NCBI RefSeq assembly: GCF_030435805.1
Contig: NC_081299.1
Coordinates: 33,474,001-33,538,000, forward strand
Reading direction: 5' to 3'
Source: Mustela lutreola
Lineage: Eukaryota > Chordata > Mammalia > Carnivora > Mustelidae
Length of the DNA: 64,000 bases
Shown here: one piece after another, positions 29,086 to 53,983 of the stretch
How positions within the stretch are numbered: position 1 is the stretch's first letter
How the letters are laid out: every line of letters begins with the position of its first letter
Position numbers and translations under genes: made by a program
The notes under the pieces: generated by a model
What the model was told of the DNA's origin: nothing
Database searches by the model: none
The model's input: only the letters and a program-made list of their open reading frames with translations

Positions 29086-31130
29086 CTACGATGCTCGGAC
29101 AGGGGCCAGGAAGGAAGAGGCAGGCCCGCTCCCACCTGACTTTTGACCCAGGAGGACTGACTTAGGATGACAGTTCCCCTCTGGCAAGGTTCTCGGCTTA
29201 TCTAGCTCAGGCTGAGGCTAGCCTCACTGTTTCCATAGAAAAACACCCCAACAGAGACACAAAATTCTGGGGGTTGGGGGTTCTGAGAGGAAGGAAAGAT
29301 TATGTGTATGCAACCCAAAAGTCCTCAGGGCAGCCCTTCGGGACCAACTTTTCCAATTTTATCCCATCAGAACTACTCAGTCCCTATTCCACATCCTCAG
29401 AAAGTCCACAGCCTCCTCTGTTCCTCCTGGGCTCTCCTTCCCATAATTCACACCCTCGGGATCACCTCTCAACCTGAATTCTGGGGCTGCCATCCTCTCT
29501 CCACTCCACAGGTATCATTACTCTTCTGCCTTTGTTCCGTAAACACCACCAATGAAGGTTATGTCGAGGACACCCCTTGGGTGGGGGACGGTTCTGGGGC
29601 AACTGAGCTTTCACAGAGTAGTCAGTGAACATCAAACCAGGCATGAGGCATCCCTGTGCTGAAACTTCCCTCCACTAGTCCTACTGGAATTTCTCACTCG
29701 TGAGGCTTTCTCTTCTCCTCAGGTTGCCGTCTTTCCCTTACCAGCCCTCCTCCTTTTCCTCTGGAGTTACCGCAGTATACTCCCAAATTCCCACCAATTT
29801 CATACTCAGCAAATTTAGCCCTCTCCCTCCTGACCAAGGCCGTGCCCAAAGACTCACCCTGTTTCTCATAATCATAAAAGAGCTACAAGTCCTCTGGAAG
29901 GAATGTAAAATAACCTCTGTCTTTTAAAATTAGGCTTTCTGCTCTAACGTATAGTTAGAGTGACGTATAGTTGGGGGATAAGAAAAGCTAGAGTCAGGGC
30001 TTGAACCACAAAGAAAATTCCAGAAGACTCAGAGATTGGAGAGTCCTGTGCCTGGGGAAGCAAAGGGACCAAAGCCCTGTGGCAGAAAGGGGATTGGGTT
30101 TGGGGATAGTGAAAGGAGCATCTTGGGGAAGAGACTCCAGGAAGGGGAAGCGGAAAGGTAGAAGGGCCTTGTGTTCCAGCGTCCAGAGATGAGTCTTGGT
30201 CCAAAGAATCCTATGGAGCCATGAAAGGATGTTCAACAGGGAAAGAATAAAAGCAAATTTGAGCTTCAGAAAAAGCACCAAGTGAGATTGAGCTCTTTGT
30301 CAACTATCAGCATAGCAAACTTAAAACAACATTGACAAAGGTGTGGGGCAAAGACAGCACTCTGACACCCTGCCAGAACCATCCAACAAGTGGAGCGACC
30401 CTTCTGGAGAGGAGTTTGGCAACGCTGGGGAAGTAAGTGTTGGGGAGATGGAGAACCCGGGAGCGTAGAGTTACCTATCCCCGAGTGTCTGACTGGTGCT
30501 GGAAATCTGGGGACATGGGGAGACAGGCATGGGCTCAGGAGAGTGATTTCTCTTCCCAACCCATTGTTCGGCAACTGTCATCTTAGCGTGAAATAGGCTG
30601 TGGTGGTGTATTTGCACCAAAAACCTGCAAATGCTACAAAACAGGGCTTCCTTCTGCCCCCAGAGAGTAGTTTAACAGTAGACTTAGTGCCTGAGCCAAA
30701 CCTCATCCAGCAACCCCTTACATTCTCTGAGCAACGACTGCACACAGATCAAATACAGGTTTCTCTAAGCTGGGGTTTTGGCCTTATAGCCCAACAGAAA
30801 AGCCTAGGCCTGCTGATCTGAGCTGACCTTGAGGAGTCTATTGGACTCCCTGATCAAATAATGGGCATACCTAAGTGGTCTCTTTTCCCCTAGATCTCTT
30901 CTAACACCCCCCCCTTGATATTCTAAAGAAGCAAAGGACTGGGGAAGGCACCTCTTCCCCACTGTGTGGAAACAGAGAAAAATGGGAAAGTGACAGGGAC
31001 AGGTAGCTGCACATCCTTTCACTCAGAGCCCCCATCTCAACTCTGGACAGACAAAGCCCCTTGACTTGTGGGTTCTGCATCCTTTGCACTATAACACTGT
31101 CTCCCTGTAGAAGTCACAGACTTGATAAGG
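29086..31130. other. TIE1-MPL intergenic, unique or very old sequence
   Basis: No coding exon, RNA gene or young repeat was recognised over these 2 kb. Open frames are short and lack similarity to anything I know. Confidence 0.45.
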
Positions 31131-31139
31131 CTTGGGTGC

Positions 31140-32515
31140 AGGAGTGGAGGGAGAATGATTTGAGGATAACTTTCAGCTTCCAGGCCTAGATGCCCAGGAA
31201 CCTAGGGTGAGATGCAGAAAACACAGGAAGAGAAAAATCGGGAAGGGTGTATGGGAGTCAGTGATAGTTGCATTTGGGACTTGGTGCATTTAGGTGAAGT
31301 GTCTACGGAACAACAAATAGAAATCCAATAAGTAGCTCAGAATCTGAAGTTCAAGAGAGTGGCACAGTCTTGGGAGTTATTGGTCTATAGATGGAACTGA
31401 AGCCACAAGATCTCTCGGGGGTGCGGGGTGATAAGGGGCAGAGCAAGGACACCTGGGGAACAACAACATTTGAGAGAAAGAGTAAAGAAAGAAAGAAACT
31501 GGGAGGGAATGTTCCAGGGGGTAGGAGGAAACCAGGAGAATGTGATACTTTGTAGAAGCCAAGGAAGGAGGAGAATATCAAATGTTACAGAAAGGTTGAG
31601 CATGATAAGGATTGAGATGAAAGACACAATGAGGTTATTGTGGCTGGTTGAGAGTGAAGACAGCGGTAGGAGATGAGATTTAAGTAAGCAGGGGCCACAT
31701 CATGCAGAACCTTGTATCCCCAGGCAGGACCTTGTATGCCTTGAGAAGGTATTTGGATGTTATTCTAAATGCAGTAGGAAACAATTAGCGGGTTTTGAGC
31801 AGGGGAGGAAGAAGTTGGATTTGCATTTTATACAGCTCCCTCTGTCCTGCAGAAGACTGGAGGGCGGGCTGCTGGGGGGAAGAGGGGAAGAGGGAGAGCG
31901 GCTAGGAAGCTGCGGCAGTAGTCCAGACTTGGACTAGGATGGCGGGAGGTGGTAAAAATTGCTCACATTCAGGGTACATTTTGAAAGAATATCAAATAGG
32001 ATTTCCTAGTAAGTTGAATGTAGGGTAAGAGAAAGATAGGAATCAAGGAGGACTGAGGTTTCGGGTTTGATCACTTGAGTAAACGGTAGTGCCATTTACA
32101 GAGGAAGGTAAGACTAGAGGAAAAAGAAAATCACAGGTTTCGGGGTGGGAACCAGAACCAAGAGTTTGACTCTGGGGCACCTGGGTGGCTCAGTTAAGCC
32201 TCTGCCTTTGGCTCAGATCATGATCTCAGGGTCCCGCATTGGGCTCTCTGCTCAGCGGGGGAGCCTGCTTCCCCCTCTCTGCCTGCCTCTCTGCCTACTT
32301 GTGATCTCTCTGTCAATAAACAAATAAAATCTTTAAAAAAAAGAAGGAGAGAGTTTGACTTTGGCCATCTTAAGTATAAGTTGCCCATTAGACGTGCACG
32401 TGGAGATGCCAAGCTGGTGGATAGTGATACCAGTGTGGACCCCAGGACAAGCCACAGCTAGAGATACTAATTTTGAAGTCATCCGCATAGACAGAGCATC
32501 AAAGCATTGGGAGTG
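31140..32515 (-). mobile_element. L2-type ancient LINE, one or two copies, with a nested SINE
   Basis: Segments such as GGGGCCACATCATGCAGAACC, TTTTGAGCAGGGGAGGAAG and ACGTGGAGATGCCAAGCTGG follow the antisense of the L2 3' region. A segment normally found further along (CAGGAGAATGTGATACTTTG, about 31530) lies before them, so at least two copies abut. A CAN SINE at 32172-32349 splits the second. Confidence 0.5.
32172..32349 (+). mobile_element. CAN SINE
   Basis: GGGGCACCTGGGTGGCTCAG head, CTGCCTACTTGTGATCTCTC body, AAATAAAATCTTT tail. AGAGTTTGACT repeats exactly at 32161-32171 and 32350-32360. Confidence 0.95.
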
Positions 32516-33144
32516 TGTGAACATTAATGTGTTTCCCCTCTCACTTGACCTGGAGGTTGGGTGGCCCTTGATAGGGGGCTGGGGGAGGGCTCCAAAGTCA
32601 TCCCCATTGGACAGAGGAAGCTGGTCCCTATAACCCAAGAACTGGACAGGAATCAGGACGAGCCTGGCCTCAGGCTCTTCTTGCAGAAGAAATAGAGCCA
32701 GAGAAACTAAGACGTCCCAAGGTTGAAGCATTTCCATTTACTCCCTGCCCACCCAGCTCCCCCAAATCCCTCTGTAAGTAACATTAATTCAGGAGGAGGA
32801 GAAAAGGTTGACATGGAGGCCACTTAGCCTGTAGAGCCAGCGAGCGATGGTCGCCCCAGCTGAGGCCGGAGGGTCTCGTTAGAGGAGTTCATACACGTCC
32901 TTCTATCCCTGCAAGAGTCAGGGCTTGTGAGAGATGGCATAAAAGCCACCCACAGGTATAGCACTCCCAGGAGGCAGCCCGGGCTTCAGACAAGGCATCA
33001 TGCCTCTCTTTTGCTACTGATGTGAAGAAGATGAGCATAGCTAAGCCACAAGACCAGTGCTTCTCCAACTTAAATGGGTGTTCAGATCACCTGGAGATTT
33101 GGTCAAGGGCAGATTTTGTTTTAGTAGGTCTGGGGTGGGGCCTA
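32516..33144. other. TIE1-MPL intergenic, unique sequence
   Basis: No exon or clear repeat seen. Confidence 0.4.
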
Positions 33145-33157
33145 AGATTTTGCATTT

Positions 33158-33343
33158 TTTAAAAGATCTTATTTATTTACGTATTTGACAGAGAGGAAGA
33201 GCTCAAGTAGGCAGAGGGAGAGGGAGAGGGTGAAGCAGGCTCCCCGCTGAGCAGGGAGAACCCAATGCGGGGTTCGATCCCAGGACCCTGCAACCATGAT
33301 CTGAGCCAAAGGCAGATGCCTGACTGAGCCATCCAGGTACCCC
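33158..33343 (-). mobile_element. CAN SINE, antisense
   Basis: The tail side has AAAAGATCTTATTTATTTAC and the head side GACTGAGCCATCCAGGTACC. Near-identical 13-bp flanks (AGATTTTGCATTT at 33145, AGATTCTGCATTT at 33344) mark the target-site duplication. Confidence 0.92.
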
Positions 33344-33589
33344 AGATTCTGCATTTCTAACAAGCACCCAGGCATGTTGCTGCTGTTAGTCTACAGGCTA
33401 TACTTTGAGTAGCAAAGGACAAGAGGCAGCCCTGGAGGCTCCCCACAAGGGAGGGTGCACGTCCAGTTCCAGAGAGAATGTGTTTGTGCCCAAAGTTACA
33501 GAAGCCATTCGAGTGGACACAACCACCATTTTGTTATGTCTGTGAGGCAGTCCTTTCCCGATGGACTACACCTTCCAGCAGCATGGCGT

Positions 33590-33785
33590 AGCTGCTTGAC
33601 GCTCAGGCTCTGAAGCTTGACCTCCTGAGCTTGACCTCTCAGTACGTCTGTGATCTTGGGCAAATCTTTTAATGGCTCCGCCTCTCAGTCTCCCCACCTC
33701 TCTAGTGGAAATAATACTAATGGGAGGATGAGCTGAGTGAATAGATATGAAGTCCTTAGTAAGTGCTCAGTAAATGTTATTCTTG
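33590..33785 (+). mobile_element. MIR SINE
   Basis: GTGATCTTGGGCAAATCTTT core with a GTAAGTGCTCAGTAAATGTTA tail. It lies 330 bases upstream of the MPL start. Confidence 0.75.
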
Positions 33786-33974
33786 TTAATAATACACCCT
33801 TCTATATTAGTTGACGTAGTCACATACAGAGGCTCAGTCTCCTGGTTCACGGTCAAAAAGATGACCCCCATCTCCCTCCCACCAAAAGGCATATATCTTC
33901 TCTTTCAAATCCCTCCTCCCCTCCTGCCCACTCCCACTCCCCCTCCCCTGGCCTCTGGCCCCAGTGTGGTCTGA

Positions 33975-34114
33975 ATGGGCCCCAAAGGGGCAGGGACAGG
34001 GACAGGACGTGGGGCTGTATCTGACAGGAACCTGAGGGGCTGGTCTGGGAGGGGATTGGGGCCCGGCTTCCTGAGGGGAGGATGGGCTAAGCCAGGCACA
34101 CAGTGCCGGAGAAG
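33975..34114 (+). promoter_or_regulatory. MPL: MPL proximal promoter and 5' UTR
   Basis: A GATA-type site (TATCT, 34018-34022, complement AGATA) and an Ets-type site (CTTCCT, 34077-34082, complement AGGAAG) lie about 97 and 38 bases before the start codon. Human MPL is known to depend on one GATA and one Ets site in its proximal promoter, and the order here is the same. No TATA box is visible. Confidence 0.65.
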
Positions 34115-48288
<14,174 letters not shown>

Positions 48289-48655
48289 CACTGACAATAT
48301 TTGGTACTGCTGCAGACATAAAGCCAAGACTCTCCCTCCTCACGCCAGGTTCACTTGACTAAGCTCCTCTAACTCACCTGCTTTTTCTCTCCTCCCTAAT
48401 GCTCCACTCCTTGAAAAGACATCTCCACATCCCCACTTCCCATTTGATTTTCAGACAGCTTCAGTTCATTCCCCTGCTTTGCTAAGGAAACAACTCGGGC
48501 AGGGTTCACATCAAATATTGTGATTGCAAGGTCCGGTAGGATCTTGTCAATCCTCAATTTATTTGATCTCTCTGTGGCATCTGTCATCGTGACTACTCAT
48601 TCCTCCTTTAAATTCTCTCCTACCTTGGCTTCTATAGTATCACCCTCTCTCCTGG
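48289..48655. other. MPL: MPL 3' UTR region
   Basis: The sequence just after the predicted MPL stop is mostly unique and pyrimidine-rich. No AATAAA is seen before the first MIR. The true poly(A) site may be further on, for example at the AATAAA near 49161 in an L2 tail. From memory the human MPL mRNA has a long 3' UTR. Confidence 0.4.
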
Positions 48656-48880
48656 CTCTGAGTATATGAGTAGTTAAAAGCATAAACTCTGGAGTCAGAG
48701 CTGGGTTCAATTCCTCTCTTACCCACTTGCTAGCTGTGTGACCTTGGGCATATAACTTAAAGTCTTTGTACCCTGATTTTCTCATCTATAAAACAGGGAT
48801 AATGCCAGAAGCTCACAGAGTTGTGAAGAGGATAAGTGAGCTAGTCTAAGTGCCTTGGACATAGTATGTTTATATTTGAA
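48656..48880 (+). mobile_element. MIR SINE
   Basis: ACTCTGGAGTCAGAGCTGGG, TGTGACCTTGGGCATATAAC and CATCTATAAAACAGGGATAA are the MIR core. Confidence 0.85.
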
Positions 48881-48889
48881 CTTCTGTAA

Positions 48890-49185
48890 TTATTCCTTCC
48901 TGTTCTCTTATCCTGGCATCTCTCCCACCCCTTAATTACTGTAGTTACTCAAGAGTCCACTGCCTTTCCTGTAAGCTGACCACCTCAAAGTTCTTATCTC
49001 CAGCCCTGATTTCTGTCATCCCTGTGCTTCTTTATGCAAATAACTGTTTACTTGTCTGTCTCCTACTACTAGGCTGTGAGCTCCTTGAGGGCCAGGGCTG
49101 TGATTTCGTTGTCTTTCCCCACCACCAAGATCAGTGCTTGGTGCATGATAGTAGGCTTTCAATAAATGTTTTCTAAATGAAGGAA
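48890..49185 (+). mobile_element. L2 LINE 3' end
   Basis: GTGAGCTCCTTGAGGGCCAGG, TTGGTGCATGATAGTAGGC and TTTCAATAAATGTTTTCTAAATG are the L2 3' end in sense orientation. Confidence 0.75.
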
Positions 49186-49271
49186 ATCTTTCTGGATAGT
49201 GCTATCTTCACCCTATGGCAAGCGCCCTCATCCTCTAGGCCATTCATTTGCAGCAGTAAATGTGCTTAGGC

Positions 49272-49451
49272 TGGGGGAAACTGGATGGCTATGTCAGTTA
49301 AGTGTCTGCCTTCCACTCAGGTCCTGATCTCAGGGTTCTGGAATCAAGCCCCTCACTGAGCCCCATTTTGGGCTCCCTGCTTGGTGGGGGGTCTATTTCT
49401 CTTTCTCCCTTTGCCTCCCCTCCTTGTGCATGCATACACACAAACACTCTC

Positions 49452-49486
<35 letters not shown>

Positions 49487-49509
49487 AATAAATAAAATCT
49501 TTAAAAAAG
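49272..49509 (+). mobile_element. CAN SINE
   Basis: A diverged head (GGGGGAAACTGGATGGCTAT), a long (CT)n run and AATAAATAAAATCTTT tail. AATGTGCTTAGGC repeats exactly at 49259-49271 and 49510-49522. Confidence 0.93.
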
Positions 49510-49609
49510 AATGTGCTTAGGCCATTCTGGTTATGGATTCCCCTTACTCATTCAAATTCGCAAAAATATGGTATTTTTTGTTTGCTCCAGACATACCCAC
49601 TGTATTAAT

Positions 49610-49950
49610 CAGGGTCTTGGCAGAAATAGATGACACATTCAAACTGGGCATCTTGATGAGAGTTTAATAAAGGGCATATTTGTAAAGATAAGGCAGGTTT
49701 TAGGAAAACCCTGAAGAAAGAGTGCAGTACCTCAGGACTAACCAGAACTGGGAGTTGGTACCACCCCTAGGTATCCAGGGGTAAGGGGCAATTGTGGTTA
49801 CTAGATCTAGAGAGTCACTCTAAGAGAAGGTTGCCTGACTGGAGTGGTGACCTTTGATAGAGAGCCAAACTGTGAGGACATGGTAGCGAGGGATTCAGGG
49901 GAATACATAGCTTAGACCCCCTCTCCCTCCACCCTCTGTTCTCCTCTGTA
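49610..49950. mobile_element. Ancient interspersed repeat, left part, family not identified
   Basis: The sequence around ATTAATCAGGGTCTTGGCAG and GAGAGTTTAATAAAGGGCAT is of a repeat type I recognise by pattern but cannot name. Matching continuation (TGGTGGAATCCAAACAGAAACC) resumes at about 50415, after the MaLR LTR that split it. Confidence 0.4.
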
Positions 49951-50407
49951 TTAGTTTGCCAGCACTGCCCTAACAAAGGACCACAAAGCTGGTGGCTTAA
50001 ACAACAGAAATGTATTATCTCACAGTTCTAGAGGCTAGAAGTTCAAAGTGTCATTAGGTTTGGTTCCTTCTGAGAGCTGTGAGGAAGAGTCTGTTCATGC
50101 CTCTCCACTAGCTTCTAGTGGTTCCCTGGCAATCTTGGTATTCCTTGGCTTGAGGATGTATCACCCTCATCTCTGTCTTTATCGTCACATGGCATTTTCC
50201 TTGTATGTCTGTGTTCAACCTTCCCCATTTTATAAAGACACCAGTTTCACTAGATTGAATGACCTAAATGACCTCACCCAAATGATCTCATCTTCACTAA
50301 TTACATCTGCCATGATCTTATTTTCCAAATAAGTTTCCACTGTGAAGTACTGGAGCTTAGGAATTCAACATATGAATTTGAGGGGGGGGGAATTTAATCC
50401 ATAGTAT
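49951..50407 (-). mobile_element. Solo LTR fossil of MaLR type (MLT1/MST group), antisense
   Basis: The complement of a mammalian apparent LTR retrotransposon LTR is seen from TGTATTAGTTTGCCAGCACT through GTGGCTTAAACAACAGAAAT to AACATATGAATTTGAGGG. It is an old, broken, non-coding relic of the eutherian MaLR (ERVL-related) lineage. It inserted into an older repeat, parts of which flank it. Confidence 0.75.
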
Positions 50408-50556
50408 CCTTCCATTGGTGGAATCCAAACAGAAACCAACCCAAGGGAATCCATTGATATAAGCCCTATACCTCAGCCTCACAAGGCACAGGCCATGGTA
50501 GAGATGGATGGAAGAGTAGGCCTGAGTGGGACAGATGGAGGATATCCAATATACTC
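50408..50556. mobile_element. Ancient interspersed repeat, right part
   Basis: Probable continuation of the element at 49610-49950. Its end overlaps the left arm of the 86-bp inverted repeat. Confidence 0.35.
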
Positions 50557-50595
50557 ATTGTTCCACATTTCCTTCCCCTAGCCATGGTCAAGGCT
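50510..50595 (+). repeat. 86-bp perfect inverted repeat, left arm
   Basis: Every one of these 86 bases pairs with the complement of 51172-51257. The arm starts GGAAGAGTAGGCCTGAGTGG and ends CCATGGTCAAGGCT. The spacer is 576 bases. Confidence 0.97.
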
Positions 50596-50639
50596 CCGAC
50601 TGCAGTGCTAGGGACTCAAGACGAGGATTGAGATCCAAA

Positions 50640-51171
50640 CCACTGAACTTCTCATCTTGTCACTCACTCAGCCATCATGTCCTGACCACTTTTACTTCCT
50701 AGGGTCCATCTCCTCTGTCTCCACTGAACTATTGCTACAGCCTTCTAACTAATATCTTTGCCTCCAGGATTTCTCTTTAAACTCAACCTGTATGGTGCTT
50801 CTAGATTGATCTTCCTATTCATCCCACTCCATACCCCTAAATCTCCAGCTTCACTCTGCAGCAGCTGACCTCTTCTTCATCTAGTCTTTCCCTATGTTAG
50901 GATTAAAAGTATCAAAATAATACCAAGCACATAGTCAATACTCAATGTTTATTGAGCTATTTTTATTATCATCCCAACTGTGCTGGTCTACCATCTAGAT
51001 GCCACCTATATTTTATTCCTTCCAGGCCCTTTGCTTTCCTAGACTCAAGTCCTTTAGGTGGGAGTCTTCCACCTAACCAGTTCCTTGGCTTCTAATTACA
51101 CATCTCTAAAGCCTTGTTCTCCTTCCCTCAGTGTATAAGGAAGTGATCTTTCTTTCCTAGACCGGAAAGCT
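50640..51171 (+). mobile_element. L2-type LINE sequence in the inverted-repeat spacer
   Basis: TGAACTATTGCTACAGCCTTC and ATTCCTTCCAGGCCCTTTGC fit the L2 3' region in sense orientation. No gene is seen. Confidence 0.5.
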
Positions 51172-51257
51172 AGCCTTGACCATGGCTAGGGGAAGGAAAT
51201 GTGGAACAATGAGTATATTGGATATCCTCCATCTGTCCCACTCAGGCCTACTCTTCC
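51172..51257 (-). repeat. 86-bp perfect inverted repeat, right arm
   Basis: Exact reverse complement of 50510-50595; it starts AGCCTTGACCATGGCTAGGG. Identity ends sharply at both sides. Confidence 0.97.
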
Positions 51258-51960
51258 CATTTCTTCCTGGGTGAGGTAACCCAGGCACCTTGTTCTATCA
51301 GCTGGCCTTTGCTCACTTTCATTCATTTCCCTTGGCTCTTTTGCCTTCACCTTCAAACATGCATCAGCCTCTTGGTACTGGTTCCCTTAGGTTCCCATGC
51401 ACTGCCCCTTTCTCAGTGCCAAATTTCTCACGCAAATATCCCATGCTTGCTGCCTCTACGCTCTCCCTATCCCCAGCCTTTTTTCTGCAGCCCCTTCCCC
51501 CAAGCACACACTTTTCTGATCCAGCTCGCTCTCCAAGGTCACTGATGATTTACTTGTCAGTGGCCAAATCTGACCTTCTCTGTCTTCAGTCTTCTTGACC
51601 ATTTTGCATATCTTAGAATTCTTCCCTCTTCAAGGTCCTTGTCAGGATAATCTCCACTGGCTTCTTTCATTCCTTTATTTTAAAATGTATGAATTCCCTG
51701 AGGTCATCCCCTTATTTATAACCCTATCCTTCTTTTCCTCTAGTCACCCTTACTCCAGAAGCTTATTGGCCACATCCTATGTTCAGGCATGTTTTGCTTG
51801 GCTCCTCTCTACGCAGAAATTCACTGATTCCACAATGCCTAGCAGATAAAGTCCAAACTCCTTAACTTAACATTTAAGGCACTGACCAGCCTTACTCTAA
51901 GAAGCCTCTTCTATGTTCTCTGAGGTTCAGGGTCCCCCTGTTGCCAACCCTTGGTCATCC
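51258..51960 (+). mobile_element. L2-type LINE sequence
   Basis: CCAAGGTCACTGATGATTTAC, TTCACTGATTCCACAATGCC and AAGGCACTGACCAGCCTTAC are L2 3'-region-like in sense orientation. No gene is seen. Confidence 0.5.
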
Positions 51961-51990
51961 ATGTAATTGGAAATAAAAAAGTAATAATAC

Positions 51991-52183
51991 GGGGCGCCTG
52001 GGTGGCTCAGTGGGTTAAGCCGCTGCCTTCGGCTCAGGTCATGATCTCAGGGTCCTGGGATCGAGTCCCGCATCGGGCTCTCTGCTCAGCAGGGAGCCTG
52101 CTTCCTTCTCTCTCTCTCTGCCTGCCTCTCAGTGTACTTGTGGTTTCTCTCTGTCAAATAAATAAATAAAATCTTTAAAAAAA
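51991..52183 (+). mobile_element. CAN SINE, near-consensus young copy
   Basis: GGGGCGCCTGGGTGGCTCAG head through GGGATCGAGTCCCGCATCGG to AATAAATAAATAAAATC and poly(A). The 16-bp AAAAAAGTAATAATAC repeats exactly at 51975-51990 and 52184-52199. Confidence 0.97.
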
Positions 52184-52319
52184 AAAAAAGTAATAATACT
52201 TCAAAATAAAAAATAATAAAAATAATAAGTTTGGGCTAAAAACCCTAGATTTTTCCCTGTCATCATCAGAGCCAATCTAAGGTAGTGAATGAAAATGTGA
52301 TTTTTCCGGTCTCTCTCTG

Positions 52320-52565
52320 GGACAGCATTAGCATATGGTTAGACGTGCAGGCATAAGCCAGATAATTTGGCTCTGCTCTTTATTTTTGGCTGTATGCCTT
52401 TGGGCAAGTTTCTAACCTTTTTCTGACCCAGTTTCTTTTTCTATAAAAAGGGAAAGGGATATCTGCCTTATGGGACTAAGGATTAAAGTCAATAATGTGT
52501 GTAAAATGTTTAAACACAGTAGTTAATAGATGGCCAATAAATGGTACCCATTATTATCTTTATTA
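52320..52565 (+). mobile_element. MIR SINE
   Basis: TATGCCTTTGGGCAAGTTTC core and GGCCAATAAATGGTACCC tail. Confidence 0.75.
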
Positions 52566-52609
52566 TTGCTGTTTCACCTCTAAGCATATTCATACAACTC
52601 ATTCAAGTC

Positions 52610-52750
52610 CTTATTAGAGCACTGGATTGACTGGGAATCAGACCTGGCTTCCCACCAACTGTGGTCTCAGGCAAATCCCTTCCCTGGGCCTTGGCTTTTT
52701 CATCTGTAAAATATGGGTATGGTGCCAGGATGGGGAGGATGCATCACATA
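52610..52750 (+). mobile_element. MIR SINE
   Basis: ATTGACTGGGAATCAGACCTGG, CTTTTTCATCTGTAAAATATG. A second MIR directly after the previous one. Confidence 0.65.
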
Positions 52751-52880
52751 CAGATAAGACTAGTGGATCTACAAAATTCCTGACACCACTAAAGCCCCAT
52801 GAAGATAAGCCCATAATGTCTCTCCGAAGGCAATGCAGTCTTAGCTCCAGATAGGCAGGTCTGAGTCCTGAACTTTTTTT

Positions 52881-53068
52881 TTTTAAGATTTATTTATTTA
52901 TTTATTTGACAGACAGAGATCACAAGTAGGCAGAGCCGCAGGCAGAGAGAGAGGAGGAAGCAGGCTCCCTGCTGAGCAGAAAGCCCGATGCAGGGCTCCA
53001 TCCCAGGACCCTGGGATCATGACCTGAGACGAAGGCAGATGCTCAACAACTGAGCCAACCAGGTGCCC
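52881..53068 (-). mobile_element. CAN SINE, antisense
   Basis: TTTAAGATTTATTTATTTAT tail to CTGAGCCAACCAGGTGCCC head. CCTGAACTTTTTTT repeats at 52867 and 53069. Confidence 0.95.
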
Positions 53069-53572
53069 CCTGAACTTTTTTTCCTGACCTTAAGGAATTC
53101 ATCCCCTTTCCAGCCTCTTGTTTTTCCCCGTTTGTAAAACAACATTTTCCCTCTTTCCAAAAACAAACACACTTGCTACTTCCTTTCTAACAGTTCTCCT
53201 ACAGGCACTGAGCTAACTAGCTCTGGCCTTCTTCCTGCTCCTAAGCTTCTCAGCTCCTTCCCCACCCCTGCCCTCCTGCTGCCTTCCCTTCTTTGAACCG
53301 CTTAATTGCATTTGGTCACTCCACTGAGATCTGCACTTCTGTATCATTGATACAATCCACAAGCAGGTTTTTAAAAAAATATATTTATTTTTGAAGTATA
53401 GTTGACATACAGTGTTATAATAGTTTCAGGTCTACAACACCGTGATTTGACAATTCTATGTATTACTCAGTGCTCACCATGATAAATGTGATCACCGTCT
53501 GTCATCATACATTATTCAGTATTATTGACTGTATTCCCTATGCTGTGCTTTTCATCTCTGTGACTTATTTTA

Positions 53573-53983
53573 TTTAATTTTTTAAAAGATTTTATTTGAG
53601 GGCGCCTGGGTGGCTCAATGGGTTAAGCCGCTGCCTTCGGCTCAGGTCATGATCTCAGGGTCCTGGGATCGAGTCCCACATTGGGCTCTCTGCTCAGCAG
53701 AAAGCTTGCTTCTCTCTCTCTCTCTCTCCCTGCCTTTCCGTCTACTTGTGATCTCTCTCTCTGTCAAATAAATAAATAAAATCTTTAAAAAAAAAAAAAA
53801 AGATTTTATTTGAGAGAGAGCACAAGCACAAGCTGGGGGTGAGGTAGTGGTGGCAGAGACAGAGGGAAAGGGAAAAGTAGACTCCCCACTGAGTAGGGAG
53901 CCAGACCTGAGGCTCGATCCCAGGACCCTGAGATCATGACCTGAGCTAAAGGCAGACACTTAATCAACTGAGTCACCGCCACC
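53573..53983 (-). mobile_element. CAN SINE, antisense, split by another SINE
   Basis: The outer SINE reads 53573-53600 and resumes at 53815-53983 (CTCGATCCCAGGACCCTGAG to AACTGAGTCACCGCC). CTCTGTGACTTATTTTAT (about 53556) and CTCTGTGACTGTTTTAT (about 53984) are its diverged target-site duplication in the L1. Confidence 0.9.
53601..53797 (+). mobile_element. CAN SINE nested in the SINE
   Basis: GGCGCCTGGGTGGCTCAATG head to poly(A). The 17-bp AAAAGATTTTATTTGAG repeats exactly at 53584-53600 and 53798-53814, copying part of the outer SINE's tail. Confidence 0.96.

Noticed and set aside
51991-52064. tRNA-like head of a CAN SINE as a possible tRNA gene
   Set aside because: The segment is the tRNA-Lys-derived 5' part of a SINE followed by the standard SINE body and tail; no intact cloverleaf is claimed.
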